From: Rhizobium sp. BT04
Lineage (GTDB): Bacteria > Pseudomonadota > Alphaproteobacteria > Rhizobiales > Rhizobiaceae
Direction of reading: 5' to 3'
DNA: 64,000 nucleotides
NCBI RefSeq assembly: GCF_030053135.1
Contig: NZ_CP125649.1
Coordinates: 1 to 64,000, forward strand
Positions 20,075-30,290 of this stretch are shown piece by piece. The notes beneath the pieces were generated by a model, which did no database searches, was not told the DNA's origin, and saw only the letters and a list, made by a program, of their open reading frames with translations. The translations under genes were made by a program, and so were the position numbers. Numbering within the stretch: the first letter of the stretch is position 1; every line of letters starts with the position of its first letter.

Positions 20075-21109
20075 ATGGAGGTCAATACGCAGCTGCGATT
20101 TCTTCTCAATCCGGTTTTGGAATGGCTCGACGACCCGAGGACCGAAGAGGTTGCGATAAATCGACCTGGCGAGGCATTTCTGCGCCAGGGCGGCATCTTC
20201 ACCAAAATGTCCCTGCCTCTGTCATACAACGATCTCGAAGATATCGCCATTCTGGCAGGCGCATTGAGAAAGCAGGATGTCGGACCACGAAATCCCCTTT
20301 GCGCCACTGAACTTCCGGGTGGTGAGCGGCTGCAAATTTGCCTGCCGCCCGCTGTCCTGGCGGGCACTGTGAGCTTGACGATTCGACGGCCAGCTTCCCA
20401 TGTTTCCGGTCTCAACGGGGTTACGGACCGTTACGATGTTTCAAGATGGAACCAGTGGGAGAGGCGAAAAAGGCGCCGGGATCAACAGGATGAAACTATC
20501 CTCAGGCACTACGACAGCGGCGATCTGGAGGCATTTCTGCATGCATGCGTCGTGGGTCGGTTGACGATGCTGCTTTGCGGCCCAACCGGGAGCGGCAAGA
20601 CGACGATGAGCAAGACTCTGATCAGTGCAATCCCGCCGCAGGAACGGCTGATCACAATCGAGGATACCCTCGAACTCGTCATTCCACATGAGAACCACGT
20701 CCGGCTGCTCTATGCAAAAAATGCGGGCGGACCGGACGCTGTAACCGCCGAGCACCTGCTGCAGGCCAGTCTGCGCATGCGGCCGGACCGGATTCTTCTC
20801 GGAGAGATGCGTGACGACGCGGCATGGGCCTATCTGAGTGAAGTCGTCTCAGGGCATCCGGGATCGATTTCCACCATACACGGCGCCAATCCTGTTCAGG
20901 GGTTCAAGAAACTGTTTTCACTGGTGAAAAGCAGCTCGCAGGGCGCTGGCCTGGAAGATAGAACACTGATCGACATGCTTTCGAGCGCGATTGATGTCAT
21001 CATACCCTTTCGAGCCTACGGCGACATTTACGAGGTGGAAGAAATCTGGCTCGCCGCTGATGCGCGCCGTCGGGGAGAGGCGATTGGCGATCTTCTGGAT
21101 CAGCACTAG
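20075..21109 (+). CDS. virB11: VirB11, hexameric secretion ATPase
   Basis: A 344-aa traffic ATPase, the canonical length, at the cytoplasmic face of the channel. Walker A CGPTGSGKTTMSKTL (about residues 168-181), Asp box TIEDTLEL, Walker B RMRPDRILLGEMRDDAAW and His box SGHPGSISTIHG are all present. ATG 20075 is chosen because MEVNTQLRFLLNPVLEWLDDP is the family N-terminus; the open frame runs upstream into the virB10 end. Last gene of the virB operon. Confidence 0.96.
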   Translation: MEVNTQLRFLLNPVLEWLDDPRTEEVAINRPGEAFLRQGGIFTKMSLPLSYNDLEDIAILAGALRKQDVGPRNPLCATELPGGERLQICLPPAVLAGTVSLTIRRPASHVSGLNGVTDRYDVSRWNQWERRKRRRDQQDETILRHYDSGDLEAFLHACVVGRLTMLLCGPTGSGKTTMSKTLISAIPPQERLITIEDTLELVIPHENHVRLLYAKNAGGPDAVTAEHLLQASLRMRPDRILLGEMRDDAAWAYLSEVVSGHPGSISTIHGANPVQGFKKLFSLVKSSSQGAGLEDRTLIDMLSSAIDVIIPFRAYGDIYEVEEIWLAADARRRGEAIGDLLDQH

Positions 21110-21221
21110 ATGTTGCTCAACTTTCAAGCAGGCGAGATATGTATCGGGTTATGTTTGTAACAAATCATTTTTATGCACGCTCAGCCTCAGCCGCTGGGAT
21201 CCTGGAATGAAAGGTGAACGG

Positions 21222-21947
21222 TTGAAACACGTTCTTGTCATTGATGACGACCTCGCGATGCGGCATCTTATCGTCGAATGTCTCACGGTTCATGCCTTGA
21301 AGGTGACTGCCGTAGCCGACAGCCAGCAGTTTAACCGCGTCCTCTCATCCGAGACCGTCGATGTTGTGGTCGTTGATCTCAATCTGGGACGTGAGGATGG
21401 GCTTGAAATCGTCCGCACGCTAGCAACAAAATCAGACGTTCCGATCATAATCATCAGCGGAGATCGCCTGGAAGAAGCGGACAAGGTCTTGGCTCTCGAA
21501 CTCGGAGCCACCGATTTTATCGCAAAACCCTTCGGAACGCGGGAGTTTCTGGCACGGATCCGCGTTGCCTTGCGTGTGCGTCCGACCGTCGCCCGCACCA
21601 AGGATCGGCGCACATTCTATTTCGACGGCTGGACACTTAATCTCAGACAACGCCGTTTGACTTCGGAAGGCGGCGCCGAGGTCAAGCTCACTGCAGGTGA
21701 GTTCAACCTTCTGGTCGCATTCCTCGAGAAACCGCGCGATGTGTTATCCCGCGAGCAGCTTCTGATTGCGAGCCGGGTGCGCGAAGAGGAGGTATATGAC
21801 CGAAGCATCGACGTCCTCATCCTGAGGCTTCGCCGCAAGCTCGAGCAAGATGCGGCGAACCCTCGGCTGATCAAGACTGCAAGAGGTGCCGGCTACTTCT
21901 TCGATATTGATGTGAATGTTTCCTACGGAGGAGTGATGGCTGCCTGA
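21222..21947 (+). CDS. virG: VirG, response regulator of the vir regulon
   Basis: VirG is activated by VirA and binds vir boxes. The receiver domain has Asp-8/Asp-9 (VIDDD), phospho-acceptor Asp-52 (VVVVDLNLG) and Lys-102 (FIAKPFG); the C-terminal winged helix ends IKTARGAGYFF. I prefer TTG 21222: it is preceded by AAGGTGA at good spacing, gives the canonical 241 aa, and a UUG start is established for octopine-type VirG. An in-frame ATG at 21207 (MKGERLKH) is the alternative. Confidence 0.93.
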   Translation: MKHVLVIDDDLAMRHLIVECLTVHALKVTAVADSQQFNRVLSSETVDVVVVDLNLGREDGLEIVRTLATKSDVPIIIISGDRLEEADKVLALELGATDFIAKPFGTREFLARIRVALRVRPTVARTKDRRTFYFDGWTLNLRQRRLTSEGGAEVKLTAGEFNLLVAFLEKPRDVLSREQLLIASRVREEEVYDRSIDVLILRLRRKLEQDAANPRLIKTARGAGYFFDIDVNVSYGGVMAA

Positions 21948-22028
21948 TCTGGCGTAGCAGCCATCCGGCGGTTCGATCCCGAACCAATTTTTCCCGCGTC
22001 CGGCAGGTGCTCGAATTGTTCGGGCATC

Positions 22029-22652
22029 TCACGTCCTCCGGCCGCGTCCCGGTGCCTTCGCCGCGTCAAAGAATGAAGCAAGCGCGGCGGTGGCGAGTTT
22101 AAGGCCAAACGCGCGCGAAGTCTCCAGTCCGGATGGATCGAAGTGATCGCGTGCGATTTTCAGCGCCGATACGGGGAGCATGCGGGATGTCTGAACAATG
22201 ACGCGTTTTTCGGAAGTTTCCTGAGGGATTGGATAGCTTTGGGAAGCCTTGCTAAACGATCCGTCCATCAGCATGGTTTCGAAATCGTCGAGCGCACGAC
22301 GCAGTATCATCTGCAGAGACTTGGAAGCGCTGTATTGCAGGATCAGACTGTCATATATTTCTGATACTCCAGGCGCGGGCGGCCGCGCTGAAAGAAAAAC
22401 CTGGACCTTTTCCGGCGCCGTGCTCGAATTGAGCGCATCCACAGTTCTTATCGATTGCGATTCGGGGCCGGAACGCTTGGCAAGAGCAGATGTCGTTCGT
22501 CGCTCTTCATGGCCGGCTCTTTGGGGCAACCGTGGCGCGGCTGCATCCCGGGAGAAATGTTGCAGGTCCGGATGAATAATCCCGGGTCGAGCTGCAGCAA
22601 GCCGCTTCGCTTCGTCGACGGACAGGGCCGGTTTGCGGATACCCATCTTCAA
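22029..22652 (-). CDS. virC2: VirC2, T-DNA processing accessory
   Basis: A 207-aa protein, close to the canonical 202, with the C-terminal ribbon-helix-helix-like domain ([25 protein letters not shown]). VirC2 with VirC1 binds the overdrive sequence next to right borders and raises T-strand yield. It overlaps the end of virC1 by four bases, in one operon on the minus strand. Confidence 0.93.
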   Translation of the reverse strand: MKMGIRKPALSVDEAKRLAAARPGIIHPDLQHFSRDAAAPRLPQRAGHEERRTTSALAKRSGPESQSIRTVDALNSSTAPEKVQVFLSARPPAPGVSEIYDSLILQYSASKSLQMILRRALDDFETMLMDGSFSKASQSYPIPQETSEKRVIVQTSRMLPVSALKIARDHFDPSGLETSRAFGLKLATAALASFFDAAKAPGRGRRT

Positions 22653-23344
22653 CCCTCCAGGGCGTCGCCAATCAATTTTGAGATGACCACGAGTTCCTCC
22701 ATCGCAATCCTGATATTCCGCTCAAGCAGACGCATCGTTGAATCAGCTCTCATGTTCAACAATGTGAGATGCAACATGCCGCGTTCCTTCATTGCGGCAA
22801 AGGCATCCCTCTCGTGCATGGGAGCCTGCACAACCGGGAGGCTCGCGAGCATGTCCGACATCGCGCGCTGCGATGTGGTCAATCGGCCGACCGGAACACG
22901 TTGTCGCAATACGGTTGTGGGAACTGCGAGGTTCTCGCTCAGCAACAGCTCGATAACGTAGCGGTAGGTCGACAATGCCTCGTCAATATCGAGCGGGGTC
23001 AACATTGTAGGGATCAGAAGCATGTTTGAGCTGGCAATGATGGTGTTGTTGAGTTCGCTCGATCCTCCATGCGTATCTGCCAACGCATAATCAAATCCCT
23101 GAAGCTCGGCGTCCTCATAGGCTGCCTCGAGAAGGGCCATCTCCTCGGCGGCGTAAACCTCGCAGCAAGGGTCCCAGGTCCCGCTGCGTATTGCATTTTC
23201 CTTCCACCTCGGCAGCGGCCGGTTCTCGTCGGCATCGAAGAGAGCCACCCGTTTGCCGTCGTTTGCAAGGGCAGCGCAAACACCCATGAGCGCAGTCGTT
23301 TTGCCTGCACCTCCTTTGAAGGAGCAAAATGTCAGAAGTTTCAT
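22649..23344 (-). CDS. virC1: VirC1, ParA-like ATPase of T-DNA processing
   Basis: A 231-aa MinD/ParA-family ATPase with Walker [10 protein letters not shown] at residues 10-18 and [10 protein letters not shown]. VirC1 binds overdrive, stimulates border nicking and recruits the relaxosome to cell poles. Full length. In most Ti plasmids virD lies directly upstream on the opposite strand; here that place is taken by transposon debris and virD is 12 kb away. Confidence 0.95.
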   Translation of the reverse strand: MKLLTFCSFKGGAGKTTALMGVCAALANDGKRVALFDADENRPLPRWKENAIRSGTWDPCCEVYAAEEMALLEAAYEDAELQGFDYALADTHGGSSELNNTIIASSNMLLIPTMLTPLDIDEALSTYRYVIELLLSENLAVPTTVLRQRVPVGRLTTSQRAMSDMLASLPVVQAPMHERDAFAAMKERGMLHLTLLNMRADSTMRLLERNIRIAMEELVVISKLIGDALEG

Positions 23345-24195
23345 TTTTTGTCCTGCCTGTGGTGTGACACTGAAATGGCGTCTGCCTGTTCGTATATTCC
23401 CGTGTTTCTTCGAGTATTCATGAGGGCATCTATTAATCGAATTTTATATTTCATTCCTGTTATATTGATCGCGAATGTAGCAATAGACGGCCGTTCCAGA
23501 AGTGTAATAGGCCTCGATCCGACAACGGTCAGCATGAATCGCACGCTTATGTCCGTGAGGCCAATACGGCGGTAGCTCGCCTCGTGCTGACGAGGACGGT
23601 ACGCGCAATGTAAAGGGAGATTCCGGTCCTCCTCGCTCACTAGCCGCGAGCGCAAACGGCCAAGAGACGCCCGGCGCGGCCCGCTCCAGGCGGCTTGAAC
23701 GACAAATCGTGCACGGCCCCATCCATCTCCATCCCTGCATGATCGATCGATGTTCAAGGAGATAGTAGGGACACCTCGATCCCAACTGGCATTTCAAGAT
23801 GGCCAAGTGCATGTCCGCGGCAGACGTCCCAGAAACATTGGCTTGTGGCCTGGAGCGTGTGTCGACCAATATTCAGACCGCAACGCCCAAATTTTTCGAC
23901 AGAACGAACTGAGGAGGGAGAACGGCGATTTCCCCACGACCATGTAGCACTTGTTCTAACTTGAACGGGAAAATCCCGGCAAGCGCGAGAGGTGAGCCGC
24001 TGCGTTTGCAAACTTTGCAACGGGGGGCACAATGCGACCACGCGAGATCCGCCATTCCTGGCAGTGCAGGCAAATCCCTTTGAAGGCTCGATCATCGACC
24101 GCGGAGGTCGAATGCGACTGACGAGATCGATGAATGGGCGGGGGAGCGCGGGTCTAAGAGCTGACCGGAAAAAGAGTTGAGTGAAATCAGCCAGT
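23345..24195. other. virC upstream region and unidentified DNA
   Basis: The first 150 bases (AT-rich around 23,430-23,500) must include the virC promoter and probably the old divergent virD promoter region, but I could not pick out a convincing vir box. From about 23,550 to 24,195 I see no gene; the open frames here have no recognisable domain. It may be relic DNA left by the rearrangement that separated virC from virD. Confidence 0.4.
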
Positions 24196-24235
24196 TGTGA
24201 TTCTGTTTGTTTGCTTAGGACGAACGGAGACCACA

Positions 24236-24943
24236 ATGGGCTGGACTGATTTCACCCGTCGGCAATATGCCCGACGCGCAGTGCGGTATGCAAGCGATCT
24301 GACGGACCGGGAATGGGGATTGATCTCGCCTTGCCTGCCTGGACCGAGGCGGTTGGGCAGACCGCGCAGCACCGATCTTCGCGAGGTCGTGAATGCGCTG
24401 CTTTACATCGCCACGACGGGGTGCCAGTGGCGGATGATGCCCAGAGATTTTCCACCTTTTACAACTGTGCGGTCCTATTTCTATGAATGGCGAGCGACAG
24501 GGTTATGGGGCCGGATCAACCATCATCTTGTGATGGAGGCGCGTGACTTGGAAGGTCGGGAGGCCTCGCCGTCTGCGGGCGTGATCGACAGTCAAAGCGT
24601 GAAAATCACGGAACGTGGGGGAATTTCGGGCTATGACGCGGGCAAGAAGATCAAGGGACGCAAGCGTCATAGTGTCGTCGACACGCTCGGACTGATGGTC
24701 GGCCTCATCGTTCACAGCGCCGATATTCAGGATCGCGACGGCGCGCCTGCCGTCCTCAAAACCATCAGGCGCTGGCCGTGGCTGAGGCATATCTTCGCCG
24801 ATGGTGTTTATGCCGGACCGAAGCTGAAGGGCGCACTGCAAAAGATCGCTGCGTTCACTCTCCAGATCGTCAAGCGGATCGATAAGGCCAAGGGGCCTCG
24901 AGGTTCTGCCGCGTCGCTGGGTCGTGGAGCGCACCTTCGCATG
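24236..24943 (+). pseudogene. IS5-family transposase, truncated and frameshifted
   Basis: It starts MGWTDFTRRQYARRAVRYASDLTDREWGLISPCLPGP and contains the IS5/IS1031-type DDE region (GVIDSQSVKITERGGISGYDAGKKIKGRKRH...RHIFADGVYAGPKL). Near 24,898 the frame slips: LEVLPRRWVVERTF continues in another frame. The gene is then cut at about 24,943 by IS630 sequence, before the usual C-terminus. Related to, but different from, the complete IS5 copy at 56 kb. Confidence 0.85.
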
Positions 24944-25196
24944 ACTTGGCAGATGCCATATCCAGCGGCCTTAAAGTAGTTTGCGCATTCTGCCGCAGTG
25001 AAGCGAGGCATCAAGGCCCCGACCGCATCCCATAGAGCATCGATCTCTCGCTCGGCTCGGCCTCGCAACATGGCTTTCAGCTTCGAAAATGCGTTCTCGA
25101 TTGGATTGAAGTCCGGGCTATAGGGCGGAAGGAACATGAGCTTGGCGCCGGCACGTTCGATGGCATCGCGGACACCGGCTATCTTGTGTGCAGGAG

Positions 25197-26490
25197 GGAC
25201 TGTCAGGAATCCTGTGCGTGAGGCCATGATGATGGAAAGGAGAGAATCATCACATGGCTATCGACAAGGAACTTCTGGACCAGCTTTTGGCTGGCCGCGA
25301 TCCGTCTGAGGTGTTCGGCAAGGATGGCTTGCTCGACGATCTGAGGAAGGCGCTTTCAGAGCGCATTCTCCATGCCGAGTTGGACGAGCATCTCGATGAC
25401 GAACAGGCGGAGGGCAACGCCAATCGTCGCAACGGCTCTTCGAAGAAGACGGTGCTGACAGGACGTCAAAGATGACGCTGTCGATCCCGCGCGATCGGGC
25501 CGGGACCTTTGATCCGAAGCTGATTGCGAAATACCAGCGTCGCTTCCCGGACTTTGATCACAAGATCATCTCGATGTATGCGCGCGGCATGACGGTGCGC
25601 GAGATCCAGGGTCATCTCGAAGAAATCTACGGTATCGAGGTGTCGCCGGATCTGATCGCTGCGGTCACCAATGCTGTTCTCGAGGAAGTTGGGGAATGGC
25701 AGAACCGGCCGCTCGAGCTTTGCTATCCGCTCGTGTTCTTCGATGCAATCCGGGTCAAGATCAGGGATGAGGGCTTCGTCCGCAACAAGGCCGTCTATAT
25801 CGCGCTTGCCGTTCTGGCGGACGGCACCAAGGAAATCCTCGGCCTGTGGATTGAGCAGACGGAAGACGCGAAGTTCTGGCTGCGGGTGATGAACGAACTG
25901 AAGAACCGGGGCTGCCAGGACATCCTGATTGCCGTCGTCGACGGGCTGAAAGGCTTTCCAGAGGCGATCACCGCTGCTTTCCCGCAGACGATCGTCCAGA
26001 CCTGCATCGTGCATCATCCGCCATTCGCTCGAATTCGTGTCATGGAAAGACCGAAAACCGGTTGTCCCGGCGCTGCGGGCAATCTACCGCGCCAAGGACG
26101 CCGAAGCCGGAATGAAGGCGCTAGAAGCGTTCGAAACCGGATACTGGGGTCAAAAATATCCTGCCATCGCTCAGAGCTGGCGACGCAATTGGGAACACGT
26201 CATTCCTTTCTTCGCCTTTCCCGAAAGCGTGCGTCGGATCATCTACACGACCAACGCCATCGAGGCGTTAAACTCCAAACCCCGGCGGGCAGTCCGCTCG
26301 CGGGGCCATTTCCCCAGTGACGATGCCGCCATGAAGCTGCTATATTTAGTTCTGAACCACGCGGCCGAAGACTGGAAACGTCCGCCTCGCGAATGGTTCG
26401 AGGCCAAAACCCAGTTCGCCGTCGTCTTTGGCGAACGGTTCTTCAACCAATGACGAACCGGCCTCACGCACAGAATTCCTGACAGTCCCG
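25197..26490 (+). mobile_element. IS256-family insertion sequence inside the IS630 gene
   Basis: The ends are inverted repeats: GGGACTGTCAGGAATCCTGT at the left matches, reversed, ACAGAATTCCTGACAGTCCC at the right, with one mismatch. It is flanked by GTGCAGGA and GTGCAGGC, an 8-bp target duplication with one difference. Removing it rejoins the IS630 reading frame (DNLPAHKIAG), which proves insertion into that gene. Confidence 0.9.
25254..26453 (+). pseudogene. IS256-family transposase, two frameshifts
   Basis: MAIDKELLDQLLAGRDPSEVFGKDGLLDDLRKALSERILHAELDEHL is the classic IS256 N-terminus. The frame shifts near 25,465 into LSIPRDRAGTFDPKLIAKYQRRFPDFDHKIISMYARGMTVREIQGHL...VFFDAIRVKIRDEG...IAVVDGLKGFPEAI, and again near 26,018 into AIYRAKDAEAGMKALEAFE...NAIEALNSKPRRAVRSRGHFPSDDAAMKLLYL. 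All catalytic regions are present but spread over three frames, so no full-length transposase is made. Confidence 0.9.
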
Positions 26491-26521
26491 TGCAGGCAGG
26501 TTATCCATAATGACCACGTCT

Positions 26522-26832
26522 CTAATCCGGCTCAATCATCTGCTTGACCACCATCTGCGCGATCCGATCACTGACCGTCGGCACACCCAAAACCCTTTCG
26601 CCTCCAGTCTTCTTTGGAATGGAGACGGCGCGCACCGGCGGCGGAAAGTAAGCCCCAGAAGACATCCGATTCCAGATCTTGTAGAGATTTCTCGCAAGGT
26701 CTTTGTCAAACATCTCCAGGGTCTCACCGTCCACCCGGCTGCACCACGGTTGGCTTTGACCGCTTTGTAAGCTTCGTACACTTGCCGCTTCTCAATCCGA
26801 AACGGCTTGTCTGTCGTACCTATCGAAGTCAT
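26522..26832 (-). pseudogene. Group II intron reverse transcriptase/maturase, N-terminal fragment
   Basis: MTSIGTTDKPFRIEKRQVYEAYKAVKANRGAAG is followed, after a one-base frameshift, by DGETLEMFDKDLARNLYKIWNRMSSGAYFPPPVRAVSIPKKTGGERVLGVPTVSDRIAQMVVKQMIEPD. This is RT domain 0 through part of domain 2 of RmInt1-type proteins. The YADD active site is missing, so it is inactive. Confidence 0.88.
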
Positions 26833-27346
26833 CCTGTTTCCAGTTGTTCCAAACAATACGACCACCTGATCCGATCCCTTTGCTCCGGCCCCATTACAGG
26901 GCCCTCAACGCTCATACGGATCGGTCCGCCCCAGTCTCCTGCATCGGTACTCTCGCCTTACGGTTTCTCCGCTTGGGCTTCTCCCTTGGCATCAGGAGCC
27001 TGGTTCCTGCAGTTCCGCGTGAAAGCCTGTGTCCAACTCACGCCCCTCTACGCCGGTCGCCGCCCGCCCAATCATCAGGCACCCGGCGGACTTGTCCCAG
27101 GATGACGAAACAGTCCTGGTTTCGACGACGCTTATATTCATAACGGCGCGTCTTCGGAGGGTTCACTTTTGTTCGTCTTTCGGACACGCACCTGCTCGGA
27201 TCTCGTCCGACTTTTCATCCGGCGCGCACCACCACGGCTCTTTGCCGCAGCAGCTCGGACTGGTTTGAGACCCGCTCCTGAAAGCCGATCCCGGAGGGCC
27301 ATCCTCCATCATTCACGCAGCTTCACGTTACGGGGTTAGCTCACAC
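26522..27346 (-). mobile_element. RmInt1-like group II intron, 5' half
   Basis: On the minus strand the intron starts GTGTGAGC at 27,346, the expected GUGYG-type 5' end, directly after exon sequence of the IS630 transposase. About 510 bases of structured intron RNA lead to the intron-encoded protein (start 26,832: MTSIGTTDKPFRIEKRQVYEAYKAVKANRGAAG). It is truncated after VPTVSDRIAQMVVKQMIEPD, early in the reverse transcriptase domain. RmInt1 of Sinorhizobium meliloti lives in ISRm2011-2, also an IS630-type element, so the host site is consistent. The 3' half, with most of RT, the maturase domain and domain VI, is deleted. Confidence 0.85.
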
Positions 27347-27910
27347 TGAACTCCTTCCGTGCCTCTGCAGCACACTTTCGTCGATGAAGATCAGTTTCTC
27401 CGGATCGAGGTCCAATTGACCATCGAACCAGGCGCGCCGGCGCTTCAGGACGTCCGGTCGGTCCTGCTCCAGTGCGTGTGCGGTCTTTTTTAAAGGTCCA
27501 CCCACGGCCTCGGAGCCAGGCGCCAAGTGCGCTGCGGCTGATCTTCACCTGCCGCTCGACGGACAAGCGCTCAACCATCTCACCGAGCGTCACATCCCTA
27601 CGCTCGTCGATCAACGCGACAACGAATTCCTCGTGTGCATCCACTGCCGAAGGTCGTCTCCAGCCCTGTGGCCGAGCAGTTAACTCACCCTCTTTCGCTC
27701 TTGCGATCCAGCGGATCGCTGTCGAAATCCCAACACCGAAACGAGCCGCAGCCTGCCGAGCCGACATGCCCGACGCAGACGCTTTCAAAACCCGTATTCG
27801 GAGATCATCACTCAGGGCCTGTCCCATCATCCACCTCTCCGCTGTGGATGTTGAATCAGCTTCGGTCGCTCTCGTCACCTCACAATCGATTCATCAATCG
27901 CAGGACATGC

Positions 27911-28356
27911 TCTAGCAAGAGTTTCAGATGAAGCGCGATAGTCGTTCCAAGACCGGGGCTCAAATGGTAGATTCCACACACATTCACTTCAATTCGGGAG
28001 GCAAAACTGTGTCCGAAGAGAGACTGCTGGCGCAGGAGCCTTGAAATTCAGAGCACGGCAAGAATGTTGATGCGGCTTACATCGCGCGCGGGGTTCCGAT
28101 TGGAGCCGCTGTCTGCCGACAGTCAAGCTGAAAAGGCGGCAATTCGGCGAACTCAAAGTGCGAGTTGTTCTGAACGATCTTCGGCCGGGAACGTGTGATG
28201 TCGACCTTGCGTCGGAAGAGCCGATTGCGGCCCGGCTCCCCAGCAAAACGGCTCCAAGTCTGAGGAAAGGGTCGCGCTTAGCGCCCTGCAATCGCTCAGG
28301 CCGTTCAAGGCCGCGGAGATGGAGAACGTCGCAAGTTTTGCAGGAGAAACAACGAC
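27911..28356 (+). promoter_or_regulatory. Upstream region of virE, with a possible virE0-like remnant
   Basis: The stretch between the IS630 end and virE1 must hold the virE promoter; CTTCAATTCGGG near 27,988 is a weak vir-box match. An open frame ending at 28,372, overlapping the virE1 start (APQQNGSKSEERVALSALQSLRPFKAAEMENVASFAGETTTWRSLN), looks protein-like and sits where some Ti plasmids have a small virE0. No start codon is evident and the frame is closed upstream at about 28,200, so it is probably a remnant. Confidence 0.35.
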
Positions 28357-28554
28357 ATGGCGATCATTAAACTAAATGCGAATAAAACCAGGCCCGTCTC
28401 CTTGCCTGAGGAGCCGCGAGAAATTCACACAGAAGCGTTCAGCATCAATCACCGCTCAAACGGTTTCACGAGTTTGGATCTCGAAATGATTGAACTGGAG
28501 AATTTTGTCCTCCGGTGCCCGCTGCCCGAAGAGAATCTCGCAGGAAGGATTTAA
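28357..28554 (+). CDS. virE1: VirE1, secretion chaperone of VirE2
   Basis: A 65-aa acidic protein, the canonical length: MAIIKLNANKTRP...NGFTSLDLEMIELENFVLRCPLPEENLAGRI. VirE1 binds VirE2 in the bacterium and prevents its aggregation and premature ssDNA binding. The acidic C-terminal helix that contacts VirE2 is present. It is preceded by GCAGGAG, and virE2 starts four bases after the stop. Confidence 0.93.
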   Translation: MAIIKLNANKTRPVSLPEEPREIHTEAFSINHRSNGFTSLDLEMIELENFVLRCPLPEENLAGRI

Positions 28555-28557
28555 ACG

Positions 28558-30225
28558 ATGGATCCGAAAAGCGAAGACAATGGGGAAAATATCCCTGTGA
28601 CTGGCGAGCGCGACTTCGAAAATGCTGTTGTCGTCGATCCCAAGCGTCAAAGGAAGGAAGCACTAGACTCAAGCACGACTCCTGATATCGAGATGACGGG
28701 TAGCCACGAAACTTTCGAGTTCGACATCCCCGGGACCCCAGCTCACACGGAAAATGTAAGCTCTCAGTTCGACGAGATGCTTAATTCCCAATCCAGTCAT
28801 GATTCCCATAGCGTCCACGGCAATCAGTCCGAAGTGGACAATGAGTTATCCAGCCTGTTCGCCAATATGGTTTTGCCTGGCCATGATCGGCGTGCAGACG
28901 AGTATATTCTGGTTCGGCAAACTGGACCGGATGCGTTTGCCGGTACGTCTAAAGGTGATCTTGAGCATCTACCCACCAAAGCGGAATTCAACGCAAGCTG
29001 CCGCCTCTATAGGGACGGGGCCGGCAATTATTATCCCCCGCCTCTCGCATTTGAAAGAATTGACGTCCCGGCGGAATTAAGCGCGAGATGGCATAACCTT
29101 GAGCCAAAAGACCAGGATAAGGCGCGTTTTCAATACAAGTTGGAAGTCTGGAATCGTGCTCACGCAGAGATGGGCGTCACGGGTACGAATATATTCTATC
29201 AAACAGATAAGAACATAAAGCTCGATCAAAATTACAGATTGAGGCCTCAAGACAGGTACATACAAACGAAATATGGCCCCCGAGAGGTTCAGAAGCGCTA
29301 CGAACACCAATTCCAGGCTGGCTCGCTTCTGCCTGATATTCTGATCAAGACCCCGGAAAATCATGTCCATCTAGTGTACAGGTCTGCCGGTGACAAGTTC
29401 GCCAATAAGTCCTTTGCGGAGTTCGAGCGGATAATAAAGACTAAGTATGGTAGTGACACCGAGATCAAGCTGAAATCGAAGTCGGGTATCATGCATGATT
29501 CCAGGTATCTGGAGTCATGGGAACGGGGAGCTGCGGATATCCGCTTCGCGGAATTCGCAGGAGAGAATCGAGCTCACAACAAAGCTTTGCCGCTTGCGAC
29601 CATCAATATGGGAGGGCAGCCGGATGGGCAGGGAGGAACGACTCGCGATCGCTTCGTTAGCGTCGATTTCCTAATGCAACACGCCCCCAACTCGCCCTGG
29701 TCGCAAGCTTTGAAAAAGGGCGAGCAATGGGATCGCGTTCAAGTCCTTGCCCGCGATGGTAATCGCTATATGACCCCTGCCAGATTGGAATATTCCGATC
29801 CGGAGCATTTCGCTCAGGTGATGAATCGAGTTGGACTACCCCACTCGATGGGCCGACAAAGCTATGCGAATTCCATAAAATTTGAGCAGTTTGCCGGGCA
29901 GGCGGCAGTGATTGTTGCGAACGGCGCAGATCTACGTGACATTCGAGATCTTTCTTCGGAAAAGCTGCAACAACAGCTGACCGAGAACAACGTTCTCATT
30001 GCGGACCGAAATGAGAAAGGCCAGCGAACCGGTACCTACACGAGTGCTGCGGAATATAAGCGGCTCTTAATTAAGTTACCAGACGACGCGGCCCAATTGC
30101 TTCGCGAACCGACCGATAAATATTCGCGTGATTTTGTCCGTCCGGATCCCGTGGTACGGCCAATCGTTGATAGTCGCCGGAACTACGAAAATCGACAGCG
30201 TGGTCAAAGCATAAACGGGCTGTGA
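28558..30225 (+). CDS. virE2: VirE2, ssDNA-binding effector coating the T-strand
   Basis: A 555-aa exported protein; family members are 533-556 aa. It coats the T-strand in the plant cell and helps nuclear import. The N-terminal 110 residues are variable and polar; the conserved core begins about 112 (DEYILVRQTGPDAFAGTSKGDLEHLPTKAEFNASCRLYRDGAGNYYPPPLAFERI). It continues through the DNA-binding and NLS-containing regions (ILIKTPENHVHLVYRSAGDKFANKS, KLKSKSGIMHDSRYLESWERGAADIRFAEFAGENRAHNKALPL). The C-terminus is arginine-rich (RPIVDSRRNYENRQRGQS), the VirD4-dependent export signal. Confidence 0.96.
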   Translation: MDPKSEDNGENIPVTGERDFENAVVVDPKRQRKEALDSSTTPDIEMTGSHETFEFDIPGTPAHTENVSSQFDEMLNSQSSHDSHSVHGNQSEVDNELSSLFANMVLPGHDRRADEYILVRQTGPDAFAGTSKGDLEHLPTKAEFNASCRLYRDGAGNYYPPPLAFERIDVPAELSARWHNLEPKDQDKARFQYKLEVWNRAHAEMGVTGTNIFYQTDKNIKLDQNYRLRPQDRYIQTKYGPREVQKRYEHQFQAGSLLPDILIKTPENHVHLVYRSAGDKFANKSFAEFERIIKTKYGSDTEIKLKSKSGIMHDSRYLESWERGAADIRFAEFAGENRAHNKALPLATINMGGQPDGQGGTTRDRFVSVDFLMQHAPNSPWSQALKKGEQWDRVQVLARDGNRYMTPARLEYSDPEHFAQVMNRVGLPHSMGRQSYANSIKFEQFAGQAAVIVANGADLRDIRDLSSEKLQQQLTENNVLIADRNEKGQRTGTYTSAAEYKRLLIKLPDDAAQLLREPTDKYSRDFVRPDPVVRPIVDSRRNYENRQRGQSINGL

Positions 30226-30290
30226 CGTTCCGCCACTGCGGGAGCGATGAGACCTGTACCGTCCGAAGTAGCTAGTGAAAGAGCTCAGCC

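Larger units (their letters stand above)
24943..27910 (-). mobile_element. IS630-family element, broken by a group II intron and an IS256
   Basis: The left end near 27,910 (minus strand GAGCATGTCCTGCGATTGAT after a TA) is shared exactly with the copy at 41,378. The N-terminal transposase (MGQALSDDLRIRVLKASASGMSARQAAARFGVG...) runs from about 27,826 to 27,347, with a frameshift before KKTAHALEQDRPDVL...LIFIDES. Group II intron sequence follows (27,346-26,522). The C-terminal part resumes at 26,521 (DVVIMDNLPA), is interrupted by IS256 (26,490-25,197), and continues HKIAGVRDAIERAGAKLMFLPPYSPDFNPIENAFSKLK to about 24,943. About 70 codons between the FIDES and DVVIMDN motifs are missing. Confidence 0.85.
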
